A stretch of DNA of 64,000 nucleotides from a virus (IMGVR_UViG_3300047480_000545:124001-188000), one strand, 5' to 3'. Shown: positions 6,763-16,458, counted from the first letter of the stretch. Numbers and translations: made by a program. Notes: generated by a model not told the origin, from the letters alone.

Positions 6763-8052
6763 ATGACATATCAACATGACAACGCAGATAGAAATCTTTC
6801 AGGCTTACAAAACGCAATGCGCTATGATGATGATGGCGAACCATCACTTCGCGTAAGTATTGAAAACGTAGAAGTAAACTCTGGTCTTTCAAATACCGTA
6901 TATAATCCATTTGGCAACTTGAATGCTGGTGTTGATGCATTTGGGAGACTTCGTGTTTCAAACCCTGTTACACTATTTGACGCTACAAACGTAAACGTGA
7001 TTAGTAACAAGTTTTTCAACTATACAAACGGCAGTGCGTCAGTGTCTCATACGAATAGTCGCAGTAGTGCAGATATTGCGGTATCTGGCGTTGGGATTGC
7101 GTATCGTCAGAGTAAGCGCCGAATGAGTTATCAACCGGGAAAAAGTTTCTTGGTTCTAAACACATTTGTTATGGATACTCCACAGTCTGGCCTTACTCAA
7201 GTGGTTGGTTTATGGGATACTTCAAATGGTATCACATTCTCTAGCGAAGATGAAGATTTGGTGATGTCAATTCGTAATGAAGGCGTTGTAAATAAAGTCA
7301 TGCAATCTGACTGGAACGTTGACAAGCTAGATGGAACTGGCCCAAGTGGTCTTATTCTTGATGTTACCAAGTCTCAAATTTTGTTTATTGATGTTGAATG
7401 GCTTGGAGTTGGTTCGGTTAGAACTGGGTTCGTAATCAACGGTCAATACGTGATTGCTCATATATTCCATAATGCGAATATAAACGATGCAGTATACACA
7501 AGAACTGTAAACCTACCTATACGTTTTCAAATTGAATCTAATGGCCCATCAGCTACCATGCAGACCATATGTTCAAGTGTCATTTCAGAAAGTGGATATG
7601 AGGCAAGAGCGATTGGAAAAGTAGATGGAACTGCAAGTCTGTCTGGAGTATCAGTAGGAACTGACTGGGTAAACTTGGCAACTATTCGTCTTGGTAATAC
7701 AAATGCAATCGTAGTTCCTGCTGGAATTGATATACTAAATATATCTAATACAGACTTTGAATGGGGTCTGTTTGTGGATGCAACGCCGTCAAGTGCGTTC
7801 ACTTTCAATCCATCATCAAGTAACGTTGATATAGCGACTAACACTGTTACATTTAGTAGCTTGGGGGAACGCATATATGGTGGATACATGGGTGGCAAAA
7901 CTTCACCAGCGACGATTGGCAATGGCCAATTGAGTTGGGACAATCAGTTGGGAGCAAAAAATGCAACCACACAACAAACACTAACTCTGGCGATACGTTC
8001 TGCAACCTCAAGTAAGAACGCTGCTGGACTACTAAAATGGTTCGAAATCTAA
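6763..8052 (+). CDS. Virion structural protein, T4-like marine phage type
   Basis: 429 residues. The DAFGRLRVSNPVTLFDAT segment (about 53-70) is characteristic of a virion protein found widely in marine T4-like phages, and the rest is a beta-rich, Gly/Ser/Asn-rich sequence without catalytic motifs. No leader and no membrane segment. ATG at 6763 follows AAAGGAAAATAAG and lies 3 nt after the preceding stop. Probably a head-decoration, neck or tail-associated component; the exact place in the particle cannot be read from sequence. Confidence 0.75.
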   Translation: MTYQHDNADRNLSGLQNAMRYDDDGEPSLRVSIENVEVNSGLSNTVYNPFGNLNAGVDAFGRLRVSNPVTLFDATNVNVISNKFFNYTNGSASVSHTNSRSSADIAVSGVGIAYRQSKRRMSYQPGKSFLVLNTFVMDTPQSGLTQVVGLWDTSNGITFSSEDEDLVMSIRNEGVVNKVMQSDWNVDKLDGTGPSGLILDVTKSQILFIDVEWLGVGSVRTGFVINGQYVIAHIFHNANINDAVYTRTVNLPIRFQIESNGPSATMQTICSSVISESGYEARAIGKVDGTASLSGVSVGTDWVNLATIRLGNTNAIVVPAGIDILNISNTDFEWGLFVDATPSSAFTFNPSSSNVDIATNTVTFSSLGERIYGGYMGGKTSPATIGNGQLSWDNQLGAKNATTQQTLTLAIRSATSSKNAAGLLKWFEI

Positions 8053-8065
8053 GGAATAATAAAAA

Positions 8066-11000
8066 ATGGTAAACATAACAGATATCGATGGTAAAGTAAC
8101 AAAATCTGCACTGGATGCACTTGAAGTTCATATTGATAATGTATTCAACAAACTTGGCATTGATGTCGGGTTTACTCATCACTTTCTTGACCGCGTAAAC
8201 GACGAAAGAAATGGAAAGCAGATCACAATACGAGAACTAGGGCGTTTGTTTGCCAAGGAATATAAGCGTTGGGGCAAACCAATCGCGCAAATGGGACCAG
8301 ACAAAGAAGCCATTATGAAGGATTTGGAATCTGATGTAAACATTCCATTTGTGTTGAATTGGAACAGAAAAACTAATCAGTTAGATTTGGTTGCAAAAAC
8401 TGTTATGAGAAAAAAGAACTTCAAGTCACCAGACAGAGAGTTTCCAGTTGAAAGCGTAGATCAGGTTCGTGGTTCAGAACCATTACCAAAGAACTCAAAA
8501 CCATCAAGAACTGGATCACAACCACATCCATATAAAGGAAGATTGGTTGGAGAGGCAGAACTAAGCGAAGACTTGGGTTCAATCCCACCTCTAACTGATT
8601 TGATTGTAATGGCAGTGGTAGGGCAAACAACCGTTGCAACGTTGAAAGCTGCGTTCAAGACTGGTAAAAATCTATTCAAGTTGAAAAAGTTGGCAGACCG
8701 TGCGGGTGTAAAACTTGCCGATAAAATGATGGGCGAGTCCAATCCGTTCACTGATGCAAGAATGAATGCAATAAAAGCTGGAAAAAAAGAGTTCACAGTA
8801 AAAGGAAAAACATATTCTATTACTGGCGATACTAGTGACGAAGAAGAGGCAATTACAAATGAAGCCATAAGTAGAGACGAACTTCAGGCGAAACTTGCAG
8901 CAAAAGCAAGTCAAAACTTTTATGATTCTGCTCTACAAGCATTGCACAGATTGGTAACAAGTGACCCAAGAAAGCAAAGTATTGGTGGATACGCATTTGA
9001 TATTGCTCGTGCGTTTCAAGGATTGAATGGGCGTCAACTTGAAAGAATGTATAAAGAACGTTATGGCATAAAAGAAGACCGTATTACACAGGTTGGTGTT
9101 GAAAGTGATTGGAACCCAGGAAACATAGGCAAAGACTTGCTTATGTATTCTGGCGTATCTCTTATCGGAACTCTTGGACCAATCAATCTATATCAAAAGA
9201 AAATAGGCGTTATGAATCGTTCAATATTCATAACCACCGAACAACTATCAAAAGAAAGCAGTGACCCAGTTATTATTGAAGGTGAACTACTACTTACTCA
9301 AAACTACACCGAAGATTCAGTAACACTATGGCAAGTAAAAGGTGCGGCTCTTGGCAAGGCGCTAAGAGGCAAAAAACTTATGCCAAAAATTTATGCATAC
9401 CTTGTAAAGAAAGGTTTCTTCCTTCGTTCAGATACCGACCAATCAAAAGGCGGCATGAAGATTTGGGCAGAGTTGGCAAAAATTCCTGGCATAACTGTGT
9501 ATGCAGCAAAAGAAGATGCACATGGCAACATGGATTATACCGCAGTTGATGGCGATGAAGTCTTGGCTGGTGATTTCCCAATTTATCGCAATGAAGGCGT
9601 AGATGAGTATACTAACGAAATCAAAGCTGCACGTTCTCAATATAACGTGTTACTAGCACAATCAGAAAAAGTATCCGACCCAAAGCAGTTGGAAAAGATG
9701 CAATCTGACTTGGATTTCTTGGATAACCATATTCGCAAACTTACAAAAGAACGTGACGAAATTTACAATGATGACCGCCTAAGTCGCCAAAAGAATGAAC
9801 TGATATATCTTCTTGCTACCACTGACAAGAAACCAAAAAACGAATCTATCAATGAGGTTTCTTCCGTTGACCTACCAAAAAGTTGGGGATGGATTGGCAA
9901 TACTGATTGGGAAGGCAAGAACACAAAGTATGTAAGAAAGATAGGCAGACTTGGTGGATATGATGTAGTATTAGAACAATACGGAGCCAACTCTCGCAAA
10001 GTATTTTTGGTTACTGACAAGAATGAAAACTCTGCACTGGATCGCAAACCAATATCACTGATTGAATTTGAGCGCGACTATGGTAACAGAGAAGGCATGG
10101 AATACTGGATTGCAAAGGCAACTATCATTCACCCATCTTGGCAAGGAAAAGGCATTGCGCCTAAGCTATATGCGTTCCTATGTAAGAAGGGTTGGGTTAT
10201 TCGCAGTGATGATCTTCAATCGCAAGGCGGAAAGAAGATATGGATTGCTCTGTCAAAAATCCCAGGAATTACCGTATACGCAGCAAAAAATGATGGCGGA
10301 AACTGGGAGCTATCGGATATTGACAACGATGTAGATGACTTCCTGCGTAGTGGTTTCCATACCTATGACACTGAGTTGAAAAACGAAGTCAAAGAGATTG
10401 AAAGAGAACTTGCGTTTGTAGAAGATAAGATACGTGAAGTATGGGATGATTATAGTTCCATGGATAAAACGGACACTGCCAATCTTGCTCGTCTCAAAAA
10501 AGAATATGCTGACTTGCGAACAATGGAGAAAAAGCTAAGAGACGAAAAGATGGACGCTCAAAGCAAACAAACTTGGGATGAAGAACACGAGGATGTGTAT
10601 CTATTTGCTCATGCCGCTCATGACCCAATGTATGATAAACCAAAGGTAACAAAAACAGAGTCAGTAAAAAAAAATGAAAAAATGACAGAGAACACTGGGA
10701 ATATAAAAATAAACCCAGTGTCCGTTTCTGACCACTACAAAGGCGAAACATTCGGAACCAAGTATCTGATGGTTGATGGCGTAGTCAAAGCTGGCGTTGA
10801 TGTAAGCATCGTAGATGACGAGGTTTATATCTCTCATGTTATTACCGCAGATGATAGCCGCAGAAAAGGTTATGCCAAAATGTTGGTTGATGACCTATTC
10901 AAAGAGTTTCCTAGTAAAAAGATTTCAGTGTCAAATATGACTGATGACGGAAGTGCGTTCTTCCGTAGTCAATATTCGGTTGATGATGAAACTGGCGAGA

Positions 11001-13654
11001 TACAGAAAAAGTTAGGCGAAGAAATAGAAACTGTGAAAGTTTCCAAAGATTGGAAATCCTATATGTGGGGCTTTCCAATCAAAAAATATTACAGTAGATT
11101 TACCGAAGTAGAACCAATGGGTAAGTTTCGTGTCTTTATAGCAAAAGAAGGACGTGAACTAAACGCGCTATTATGCGACAAAGAAACCAATATGCATGCC
11201 TTGGTCCATATGACTCGTAGTTCATCAAAATCGCCTTGCGTTATTCATGCCGCAGCACTTGATCCTGCACTTCAAGGAAAAGGATTGATGCCAAAATTCT
11301 ATGCCCACTTGGTTACAAAGGTGGGTCTATTCCTTCAGGCAGACTCTATGCAATCAGCGGGCGGAAGAAAAATATGGGTTGCGTTATCAAAAGACCCAAG
11401 CGTAACGGTATTTGCAGCATACAAAGAAAATGGTGTAGAGAAGTATAGTCATGTCGAAGGCGATAACCTACTTTATAGTGATGCTCCAATATATGATGAC
11501 GAAAGAGACGAAAACGTTGCAGAAATCAAGAATGAAATAAACAGCATTCAAAACATGATTGATGACTATACTACAAAACTTCGTGCAGAAGTCAATCGTG
11601 CAGACCCAAATGAAGAAAAAATAAAAGAACTTCAATCCCACATTCGCGAACTTACTCCTAAAAAAGAAGAGTTGAGAAAAGAATATCTGGCAGTGTTACC
11701 AAAAAAGCCAAAGAAAACATTCAGCAAGCTACTGGCAGTTCCAGCAAAAACACCAACGCCAGAATCAGTAAATGAAACTATAAAAAAAGTGAAGGGCGGA
11801 TTTCAACTTCGCTCTAAAGATGGCAAAAAGAACCTTGGAACTTACCCAACTAAAGCTGGCGCTCTAAAAAGAGAGCGTCAGGTTCAGTATTTCAAGCATA
11901 TGAATGAATCATACAAGCTACAACTTGAACGTGATGATGACCTGTATGTGTTACATATTCTGAATACCGATTCTGGAAAGAGAACCGAAGTCAGAGGCAA
12001 GGCAAACTATGAAACTAATGGGTATGATGCAAATGACAAGCTGCATCAACTGTTAGATACAATTGGTAAAACTGCAAATATCTCAGAGTTGATGAACGGA
12101 GAAGTTGTAACTATCAACCCAAAACATCCTCAAGGTGAAATCGCAAAGAAGGCAACCGATGTTGCATTCAATGAAGACGCAGTTGAAGATGACCCCACTG
12201 GATACCAACACGACTTGCTTACTATGCCACAAAATACATTGGTGATTGATACAAAAGGTGATTTTGATTGGTATAAGCTAGGTCAGCATTTTGCAAGATT
12301 GAACCAGCAAGACCCACATGAGTTCGGGCAAAGTGACTCAGATATGGTAGTCACCCTTGCCAATCAAGAACAAGTTGCTCGTTTGAAAAGAATTCTTGAT
12401 AAGTTCGGTGCGGAATACAAAGAGATTGGTGGTTCACCAGAGCACCCAGAAGTTCATAGTGAGGGCGAACTAAATGAACTAAAAATCGTAAAACCTCATC
12501 CTGCCGACACACTTGGTGTTCCAAGACGCCATATGCCGCAAATTGACGAAAAGCATTATGAAGATTTGTTTCGTTATATCTACGATAATGGTGGCAAAAT
12601 AAAAAAAGAAATAGTTGATCCAGCAGACCTAATGTCAACTCAGTCAGAGTTCAGCGACAAGGGCGTAGAAGCTGCAATGACAAACGGAAAGATGAACAAG
12701 CCAATCATAATCAGTTCTGACAACTATGTGTTGGATGGGCATCATCGTTGGCTTGCTGCTAAAAATGCAAAGATACACAAAATCACTGCATTCCGTATGA
12801 GCCTTCCAGCCAAGGAGGGATTGAGTATGCTTATCAACTTCCCTCAAACTACATTCAAGGATATTCATGAAACTGGCGGGGTTGGTAAAATCGTAAAAGG
12901 CGTCAACACTACGATTGATGTTGGCCCAAACGAAATCAAAAAACAAGCCGCAAAGTTTGGAAACAAAGTTTCAAAAGATGGAAAGCCAGCATTCAATTTG
13001 AGAGAAATGTATGGCGATACAGGTCGCAAGATGCTTACAGAAGCACAACTACATGAAGCAATGTTGGTTTCCGTCACAAAATGGTTGGGAAGTAAAGCAC
13101 AAAATACGATTGATGACCTATCGGCTACCATTCTTACCATGAAAGACGCCGCTGTTCTTATCAAAGATATTCTTATGGATGAAACATATTTTGAGAAATC
13201 ATACACCCAAATGGTGAAATCGTCAAGAGGAATGTTGAAGCAACTATCATCGGTTCTGAACACTGCGATTGGCCTTGTCAATAACGAAACAGTCGCTACC
13301 ACACTGAGGGATATGGTGCAGAATATCATTACATTCGCATCTGCAATATTCAAGCGTGGCGGCATTATCGGCTTCTTGGGAAGTCTTGGCGTATATGCGT
13401 TTGCCAAATACATGGTCCAGAATCTATCTAGTGTAAAAACAATATTGGCAAACGTGGTCAAATCAAACTTTGCCGACCAATTCGGAACTTTCATTTCAAC
13501 AGTGATGAATGTTGCTACTGAAAAAGTTCCAGGTCTTACCTTCTTTAGTTTCTTTGAAAATCTAAATGCGGTAAAAGAACTATTCTTTGAAGTATTGAGT
13601 AGTATCAAACGCAAACTTGAGTTTGGTAGAAACCTAAATACCAAAGCTGCATAA
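8066..13654 (+). CDS. Giant multidomain late protein with GNAT-like repeats and a ParB-like domain
   Basis: 1,862 residues in one frame. The N-terminal domain (about 30-110, FTHHFLDRVNDE) resembles a phage head-associated segment. Three related units (about 405-490, 680-745, 1055-1150) share a GNAT-like core of the form KGxxPKxYAxLVxKxGxxxxxD and GGxKIWxxLxK, and each is followed by a helical coiled segment. A more typical GNAT motif (DSRRKGYAKMLVDDL) lies near 925. A segment GTYPTKAGALKRERQVQYFKH (about 1257) recurs in phage proteins. A ParB/sulfiredoxin-like domain (about 1480-1580) has DGHHRW. A hydrophobic helix lies near 1765-1790. The late position and several (L/I)xE sites suggest a virion protein that may be cut by a prohead protease and injected, analogous to T4 Alt. 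That function is inferred. Confidence 0.8.
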   Translation: MVNITDIDGKVTKSALDALEVHIDNVFNKLGIDVGFTHHFLDRVNDERNGKQITIRELGRLFAKEYKRWGKPIAQMGPDKEAIMKDLESDVNIPFVLNWNRKTNQLDLVAKTVMRKKNFKSPDREFPVESVDQVRGSEPLPKNSKPSRTGSQPHPYKGRLVGEAELSEDLGSIPPLTDLIVMAVVGQTTVATLKAAFKTGKNLFKLKKLADRAGVKLADKMMGESNPFTDARMNAIKAGKKEFTVKGKTYSITGDTSDEEEAITNEAISRDELQAKLAAKASQNFYDSALQALHRLVTSDPRKQSIGGYAFDIARAFQGLNGRQLERMYKERYGIKEDRITQVGVESDWNPGNIGKDLLMYSGVSLIGTLGPINLYQKKIGVMNRSIFITTEQLSKESSDPVIIEGELLLTQNYTEDSVTLWQVKGAALGKALRGKKLMPKIYAYLVKKGFFLRSDTDQSKGGMKIWAELAKIPGITVYAAKEDAHGNMDYTAVDGDEVLAGDFPIYRNEGVDEYTNEIKAARSQYNVLLAQSEKVSDPKQLEKMQSDLDFLDNHIRKLTKERDEIYNDDRLSRQKNELIYLLATTDKKPKNESINEVSSVDLPKSWGWIGNTDWEGKNTKYVRKIGRLGGYDVVLEQYGANSRKVFLVTDKNENSALDRKPISLIEFERDYGNREGMEYWIAKATIIHPSWQGKGIAPKLYAFLCKKGWVIRSDDLQSQGGKKIWIALSKIPGITVYAAKNDGGNWELSDIDNDVDDFLRSGFHTYDTELKNEVKEIERELAFVEDKIREVWDDYSSMDKTDTANLARLKKEYADLRTMEKKLRDEKMDAQSKQTWDEEHEDVYLFAHAAHDPMYDKPKVTKTESVKKNEKMTENTGNIKINPVSVSDHYKGETFGTKYLMVDGVVKAGVDVSIVDDEVYISHVITADDSRRKGYAKMLVDDLFKEFPSKKISVSNMTDDGSAFFRSQYSVDDETGEIQKKLGEEIETVKVSKDWKSYMWGFPIKKYYSRFTEVEPMGKFRVFIAKEGRELNALLCDKETNMHALVHMTRSSSKSPCVIHAAALDPALQGKGLMPKFYAHLVTKVGLFLQADSMQSAGGRKIWVALSKDPSVTVFAAYKENGVEKYSHVEGDNLLYSDAPIYDDERDENVAEIKNEINSIQNMIDDYTTKLRAEVNRADPNEEKIKELQSHIRELTPKKEELRKEYLAVLPKKPKKTFSKLLAVPAKTPTPESVNETIKKVKGGFQLRSKDGKKNLGTYPTKAGALKRERQVQYFKHMNESYKLQLERDDDLYVLHILNTDSGKRTEVRGKANYETNGYDANDKLHQLLDTIGKTANISELMNGEVVTINPKHPQGEIAKKATDVAFNEDAVEDDPTGYQHDLLTMPQNTLVIDTKGDFDWYKLGQHFARLNQQDPHEFGQSDSDMVVTLANQEQVARLKRILDKFGAEYKEIGGSPEHPEVHSEGELNELKIVKPHPADTLGVPRRHMPQIDEKHYEDLFRYIYDNGGKIKKEIVDPADLMSTQSEFSDKGVEAAMTNGKMNKPIIISSDNYVLDGHHRWLAAKNAKIHKITAFRMSLPAKEGLSMLINFPQTTFKDIHETGGVGKIVKGVNTTIDVGPNEIKKQAAKFGNKVSKDGKPAFNLREMYGDTGRKMLTEAQLHEAMLVSVTKWLGSKAQNTIDDLSATILTMKDAAVLIKDILMDETYFEKSYTQMVKSSRGMLKQLSSVLNTAIGLVNNETVATTLRDMVQNIITFASAIFKRGGIIGFLGSLGVYAFAKYMVQNLSSVKTILANVVKSNFADQFGTFISTVMNVATEKVPGLTFFSFFENLNAVKELFFEVLSSIKRKLEFGRNLNTKAA

Positions 13655-13657
13655 AAG

Positions 13658-13665
13658 GATAAATA
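13658..13665 (+). promoter_or_regulatory. Late promoter GATAAATA, 5 nt before ATG
   Basis: GATAAATA, then CTATT, then ATG at 13671. The predicted start is the A of the ATG, and the sequence between the element and the ATG has no ribosome binding site. Confidence 0.7.
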
Positions 13666-13670
13666 CTATT

Positions 13671-13886
13671 ATGAAAATAAATGAGATCATAAGCGAGAAT
13701 TTTTCAGGGGCATTTGCATCAGTTGCGATGCCTATGACGCCTGGAACCAAGAAGGCCGATGCGAAGCGTTCTGTTTATGGAAAAGCTAAAACTGAATCTA
13801 AAAAGAAACATAAGATGGGTTACAGTGCCGATGTAGGTAATCTGAGTTATACTAACCCTGTTACAACAACAATGATAAGAAGGTAA
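13671..13886 (+). CDS. Small late protein with capsid-targeting-like leader, 71 aa
   Basis: Short basic protein starting MKINEIISENF, followed by a Lys-rich stretch (KRSVYGKAKTESKKKHKM) and a Thr-rich tail. The leader matches the M(K/R)xxx(L/I)xE pattern of the neighbouring genes at 5006, 6169 and 13893, and a gp21-like cut after ISE would leave a small basic peptide comparable to T4 internal proteins packaged with DNA. It lies behind its own leaderless late promoter. Role inferred. Confidence 0.75.
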   Translation: MKINEIISENFSGAFASVAMPMTPGTKKADAKRSVYGKAKTESKKKHKMGYSADVGNLSYTNPVTTTMIRR

Positions 13887-13892
13887 TGTAAA

Positions 13893-15284
13893 ATGAAACT
13901 TAGACAACTTTTTGAAAATTTTGTAATCTCCAATGATGAGTTTGAAGATTATCTAAATCGCACAACTGAACAACTTGCATCTGAAATTCAAAGCGGCAAG
14001 AACGCCAGAGACGCCATTCATGATTTGTCGCTACAGTTCTCTAAAATGCATAACAGCGCATATGCAGCATATCAGCGCATGTCAGATGCACTAACCTCAC
14101 GTATGTATGTTCTTGACCTAAACGCACAATCAAGCGAACCAGCTATGGGCGACGAAATGGGCGGATTTGACGATTTTGAAGGTCCAGACATGGGCGGTGA
14201 CATGGGTGGCATGGGTGGCATGGGCGATGAACTTGGTGGCGATGTTGAACAACTAAATGACCCAATGGGTGGCGGTATGCAAATGGACCTACCAATGGGT
14301 GACGAAATGCCGTCAGATAATGAAATGGATGACTATAATGCCGTCATGAACAGTCCAATGGCCGACGAAGATACTATTGGTGAGTCTAAGATAAAAGAAG
14401 CTGGAAAAATGAAGGGCGGTGCCAAAGACCCATGCTGGTCAGGTTACAAAATGGTCGGAACTAAAAAAAAAGGCAGTAAAGAAGTCCCCAACTGCGTTCC
14501 AGAAAGTAAAATAGACGAAGGAAATACTTCACATCGTATCAGCCGTTTACAGATGATGATTGATGATAGACTCAAAAAAGCAAAGATGGTGAAAGACCCC
14601 ATCACACAGCGTCATCACCGAATGATGGCCGACCAATACCAAGAAATGCTCGATTCCATAAAGTCAAAGCACGAAAATCTAAAAGAGTTTCTGCCAGCAC
14701 TTGGAGCCGCAGGAGGTGCCATTGCGGGAGCAGTAAGAGCAGGGGCAGCAGCAGCAGGGCCAGCAATAGCAAGAGCGGCAAGTGGGGCAGGAAGAGCACT
14801 AACTTCGCCATTGGCAAAAGATATAGGAAATGCTGCGGTCATGGGCGCGAAAGGTCTAAACACTGGTATGCAAAAAGCCAAATCATACATGGACAAGCAA
14901 ACAAGTTCAAACCAAGGGATACAAACCCGATTCCCATCAGGTGGCGCGGCAAAAGAATCTATGTATGAAGAAACATATGAAGGCAACGATTTCTTTGAAG
15001 CATATGGTGTTATGTGGTTCAACGAAGATGAAAAGTTGGATGAAGCAGAGTATCAAGGCAGAAACGTCCCACTCGGTAAGCCAATGCGCGGCGATGTAAA
15101 AAAATTCAAGGTCTATGTCAAAGACCCAAGCACTGGAAATGTAAAAAAGGTAAACTTCGGTGACCCAGACATGAAAATCAAGAAGTCAAACCCAGAACGC
15201 AGAAAGTCGTTCAGAGCAAGACACAATTGCGACAACCCAGGCCCACGAACAAAAGCACGTTACTGGTCATGCAGAAAATGGTAA
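13893..15284 (+). CDS. Prohead-core-like protein with DUF5872-type C-terminus
   Basis: 463 residues. Leader MKLRQLFENF; a Gly/Met/Asp-rich low-complexity stretch (about 85-150); the phage signature DPCWSGYKMVGTKKKG...VPNCVPE (about 178-205); an Ala/Gly-rich amphipathic region (about 265-310); and a C-terminal domain (about 385-463) with FKVYVKDPSTGNVKKV, RKSFRARHNCDNPGP and YWSCRKW, characteristic of DUF5872-type domains in T4-like marine phages. The composition suits a scaffold or core protein removed by prohead proteolysis. ATG at 13893, 6 nt after the preceding stop. Assignment as core protein is inferred. Confidence 0.75.
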   Translation: MKLRQLFENFVISNDEFEDYLNRTTEQLASEIQSGKNARDAIHDLSLQFSKMHNSAYAAYQRMSDALTSRMYVLDLNAQSSEPAMGDEMGGFDDFEGPDMGGDMGGMGGMGDELGGDVEQLNDPMGGGMQMDLPMGDEMPSDNEMDDYNAVMNSPMADEDTIGESKIKEAGKMKGGAKDPCWSGYKMVGTKKKGSKEVPNCVPESKIDEGNTSHRISRLQMMIDDRLKKAKMVKDPITQRHHRMMADQYQEMLDSIKSKHENLKEFLPALGAAGGAIAGAVRAGAAAAGPAIARAASGAGRALTSPLAKDIGNAAVMGAKGLNTGMQKAKSYMDKQTSSNQGIQTRFPSGGAAKESMYEETYEGNDFFEAYGVMWFNEDEKLDEAEYQGRNVPLGKPMRGDVKKFKVYVKDPSTGNVKKVNFGDPDMKIKKSNPERRKSFRARHNCDNPGPRTKARYWSCRKW

Positions 15285-15292
15285 AATAACGA

Positions 15293-15321
15293 TTGACTCT
15301 GCCACTTCGGTGTGTTATATT
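15293..15321 (+). promoter_or_regulatory. Sigma70-like (early) promoter
   Basis: TTGACT (15293-15298), 17-bp spacer, TATATT (15316-15321). The predicted start (~15328) falls inside the terminator stem that follows. Confidence 0.85.
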
Positions 15322-15322
15322 C

Positions 15323-15354
15323 AAGGGAACTTCTATTCAGAGGTTCCCTTTTTT
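15323..15354 (+). terminator. Terminator overlapping a transcription start
   Basis: AAGGGAAC (15323-15330) pairs perfectly with GTTCCCTT (15343-15350), followed by a T-run. Read-through from the late block would form the hairpin and stop, whereas transcripts starting at ~15328 lack the left arm and escape it. Confidence 0.75.
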
Positions 15355-15371
15355 ATTCACAGAGGAAAAAC

Positions 15372-15629
15372 ATGTCACTAGATACAATCACATCCGAAGA
15401 AAAAGCAAAACTAACTCAACTCGTAGATGAAGGATGTTCAGTCCTTCAAGAGATTGAAGACCTCAAGGGTGGTCTAAAAGATACGGTCAAGGCAATTGCA
15501 GAAGAACTTGACATCAAGCCTTCTCTCATCAATAAAGCAATTAGCATTGCTCACAAGGCACGGCTAACCGAAGCAAAGCAAGACTTTGAAGATGTTGAAA
15601 CAATTCTCAAAACTGTTGGACGTGGCTGA
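15372..15629 (+). CDS. dsbA: DsbA-type double-stranded DNA-binding protein
   Basis: 85 residues, close to the 89 of T4 DsbA, a small helical protein that binds dsDNA and stimulates late transcription. The central LKDTVKAIAEELDIKPSLINKAI matches the conserved core and is flanked by acidic helices. ATG at 15372 follows CAGAGGAAAA; earlier codons lie in the promoter and terminator. The first gene of an operon leading to the DNA polymerase, as often in T4-like phages. The match is recognised by pattern. Confidence 0.8.
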   Translation: MSLDTITSEEKAKLTQLVDEGCSVLQEIEDLKGGLKDTVKAIAEELDIKPSLINKAISIAHKARLTEAKQDFEDVETILKTVGRG

Positions 15630-15865
15630 TGGCGAAACAGCCAATCATTCATAAGGATAGATTTGGCAGAGAACTCGGCAAGGACACTGTTGTCCTTGCC
15701 GCCACAGGCACACGAGAAATAGACGTTTGCACCATAGTATCGCAAGGCGAGAAAATGGTCAGAGTTCAACCAATCGGTAGAAAAACGGACTACCTTCGCT
15801 ATCCAAATGAACTTATCGTTATCAACGATATACCAGAAACAATGATGTATCTACTCAAAGCATGA
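15629..15865 (+). CDS. Hypothetical protein, 78 aa
   Basis: Small basic protein, mostly beta: an HKDRFGRELGKDTVVLAATGTREI core followed by IVSQGEKMVRVQPIGR. This pattern suggests an SH3- or KOW-like barrel, but no family was recognised. The start ATG overlaps the dsbA stop (TGATG) and the stop overlaps the next gene's start, so it is translationally coupled on both sides. Confidence 0.7.
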   Translation: MAKQPIIHKDRFGRELGKDTVVLAATGTREIDVCTIVSQGEKMVRVQPIGRKTDYLRYPNELIVINDIPETMMYLLKA

Positions 15866-16449
15866 TAGAAACATACATATCAGCATTCTTTGATATATTG
15901 TATGAAGAAAACATTGCATCTCTGACAACTATGGAAGAAGTCAGAGATGCATTTCATACAAATCAAATTCATAGCAAAAATCAAGCAATCACTGCATTAT
16001 CGCATCTTCCAAACCATGGAGGAAAAGTTCTATATATCGGCTCATGGTTTGGATTTCTAACACACTATATATGTCACCGTTATCCTACTTTCATCATAGA
16101 TGAAATAGACATTGATCCAAGATGTAATGTTATAAGCAAGCGGCTCAACTCAAAGTTCCATAACTATGGAACACATTTTACAGAAGATGTATTGACGTTT
16201 GATGGGTTGGAACACTATGATACTATCATAAATCTAAGCAGTGAGCATATGACTTCAGAATGGTTTGAAAGAATACCAGCGGGAAAACAATGCCTGATAC
16301 AATCCAATAACTTGTCTATTGAAGATCATACCAATGTATGCTATAGTGTTGATGAGATTAAAAATAAATACCCATTATCTTCAATATCATATGAAAGCGC
16401 AATGAAGTTGAATGTGCTTACCAGATTTACCATTTCAGGAATAAAATAA
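15862..16449 (+). CDS. Class I SAM-methyltransferase-like protein
   Basis: 195 residues. VLYIGSWFGFLTHYI (about 57-71) is a Rossmann glycine loop, followed by the acidic IDEIDIDP strand end. The C-terminal INLSSEHMTSEWFERIP and QSNNL segments are shared with the protein at 46330-47277, so the two are paralogues. Substrate unknown. ATGA overlap with the preceding gene; located directly upstream of DNA polymerase. Confidence 0.75.
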   Translation: MIETYISAFFDILYEENIASLTTMEEVRDAFHTNQIHSKNQAITALSHLPNHGGKVLYIGSWFGFLTHYICHRYPTFIIDEIDIDPRCNVISKRLNSKFHNYGTHFTEDVLTFDGLEHYDTIINLSSEHMTSEWFERIPAGKQCLIQSNNLSIEDHTNVCYSVDEIKNKYPLSSISYESAMKLNVLTRFTISGIK

Positions 16450-16458
16450 GGAGACGTT

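Noticed and set aside
12865-13644. A 259-codon antisense frame inside the giant late gene
   Set aside because: No domain or ribosome site; the sense frame is continuous over 1,862 codons.
16364-16371. AATAAATA inside the methyltransferase-like gene upstream of polymerase
   Set aside because: It is within coding sequence and far from any start codon; probably a chance match in AT-rich DNA.
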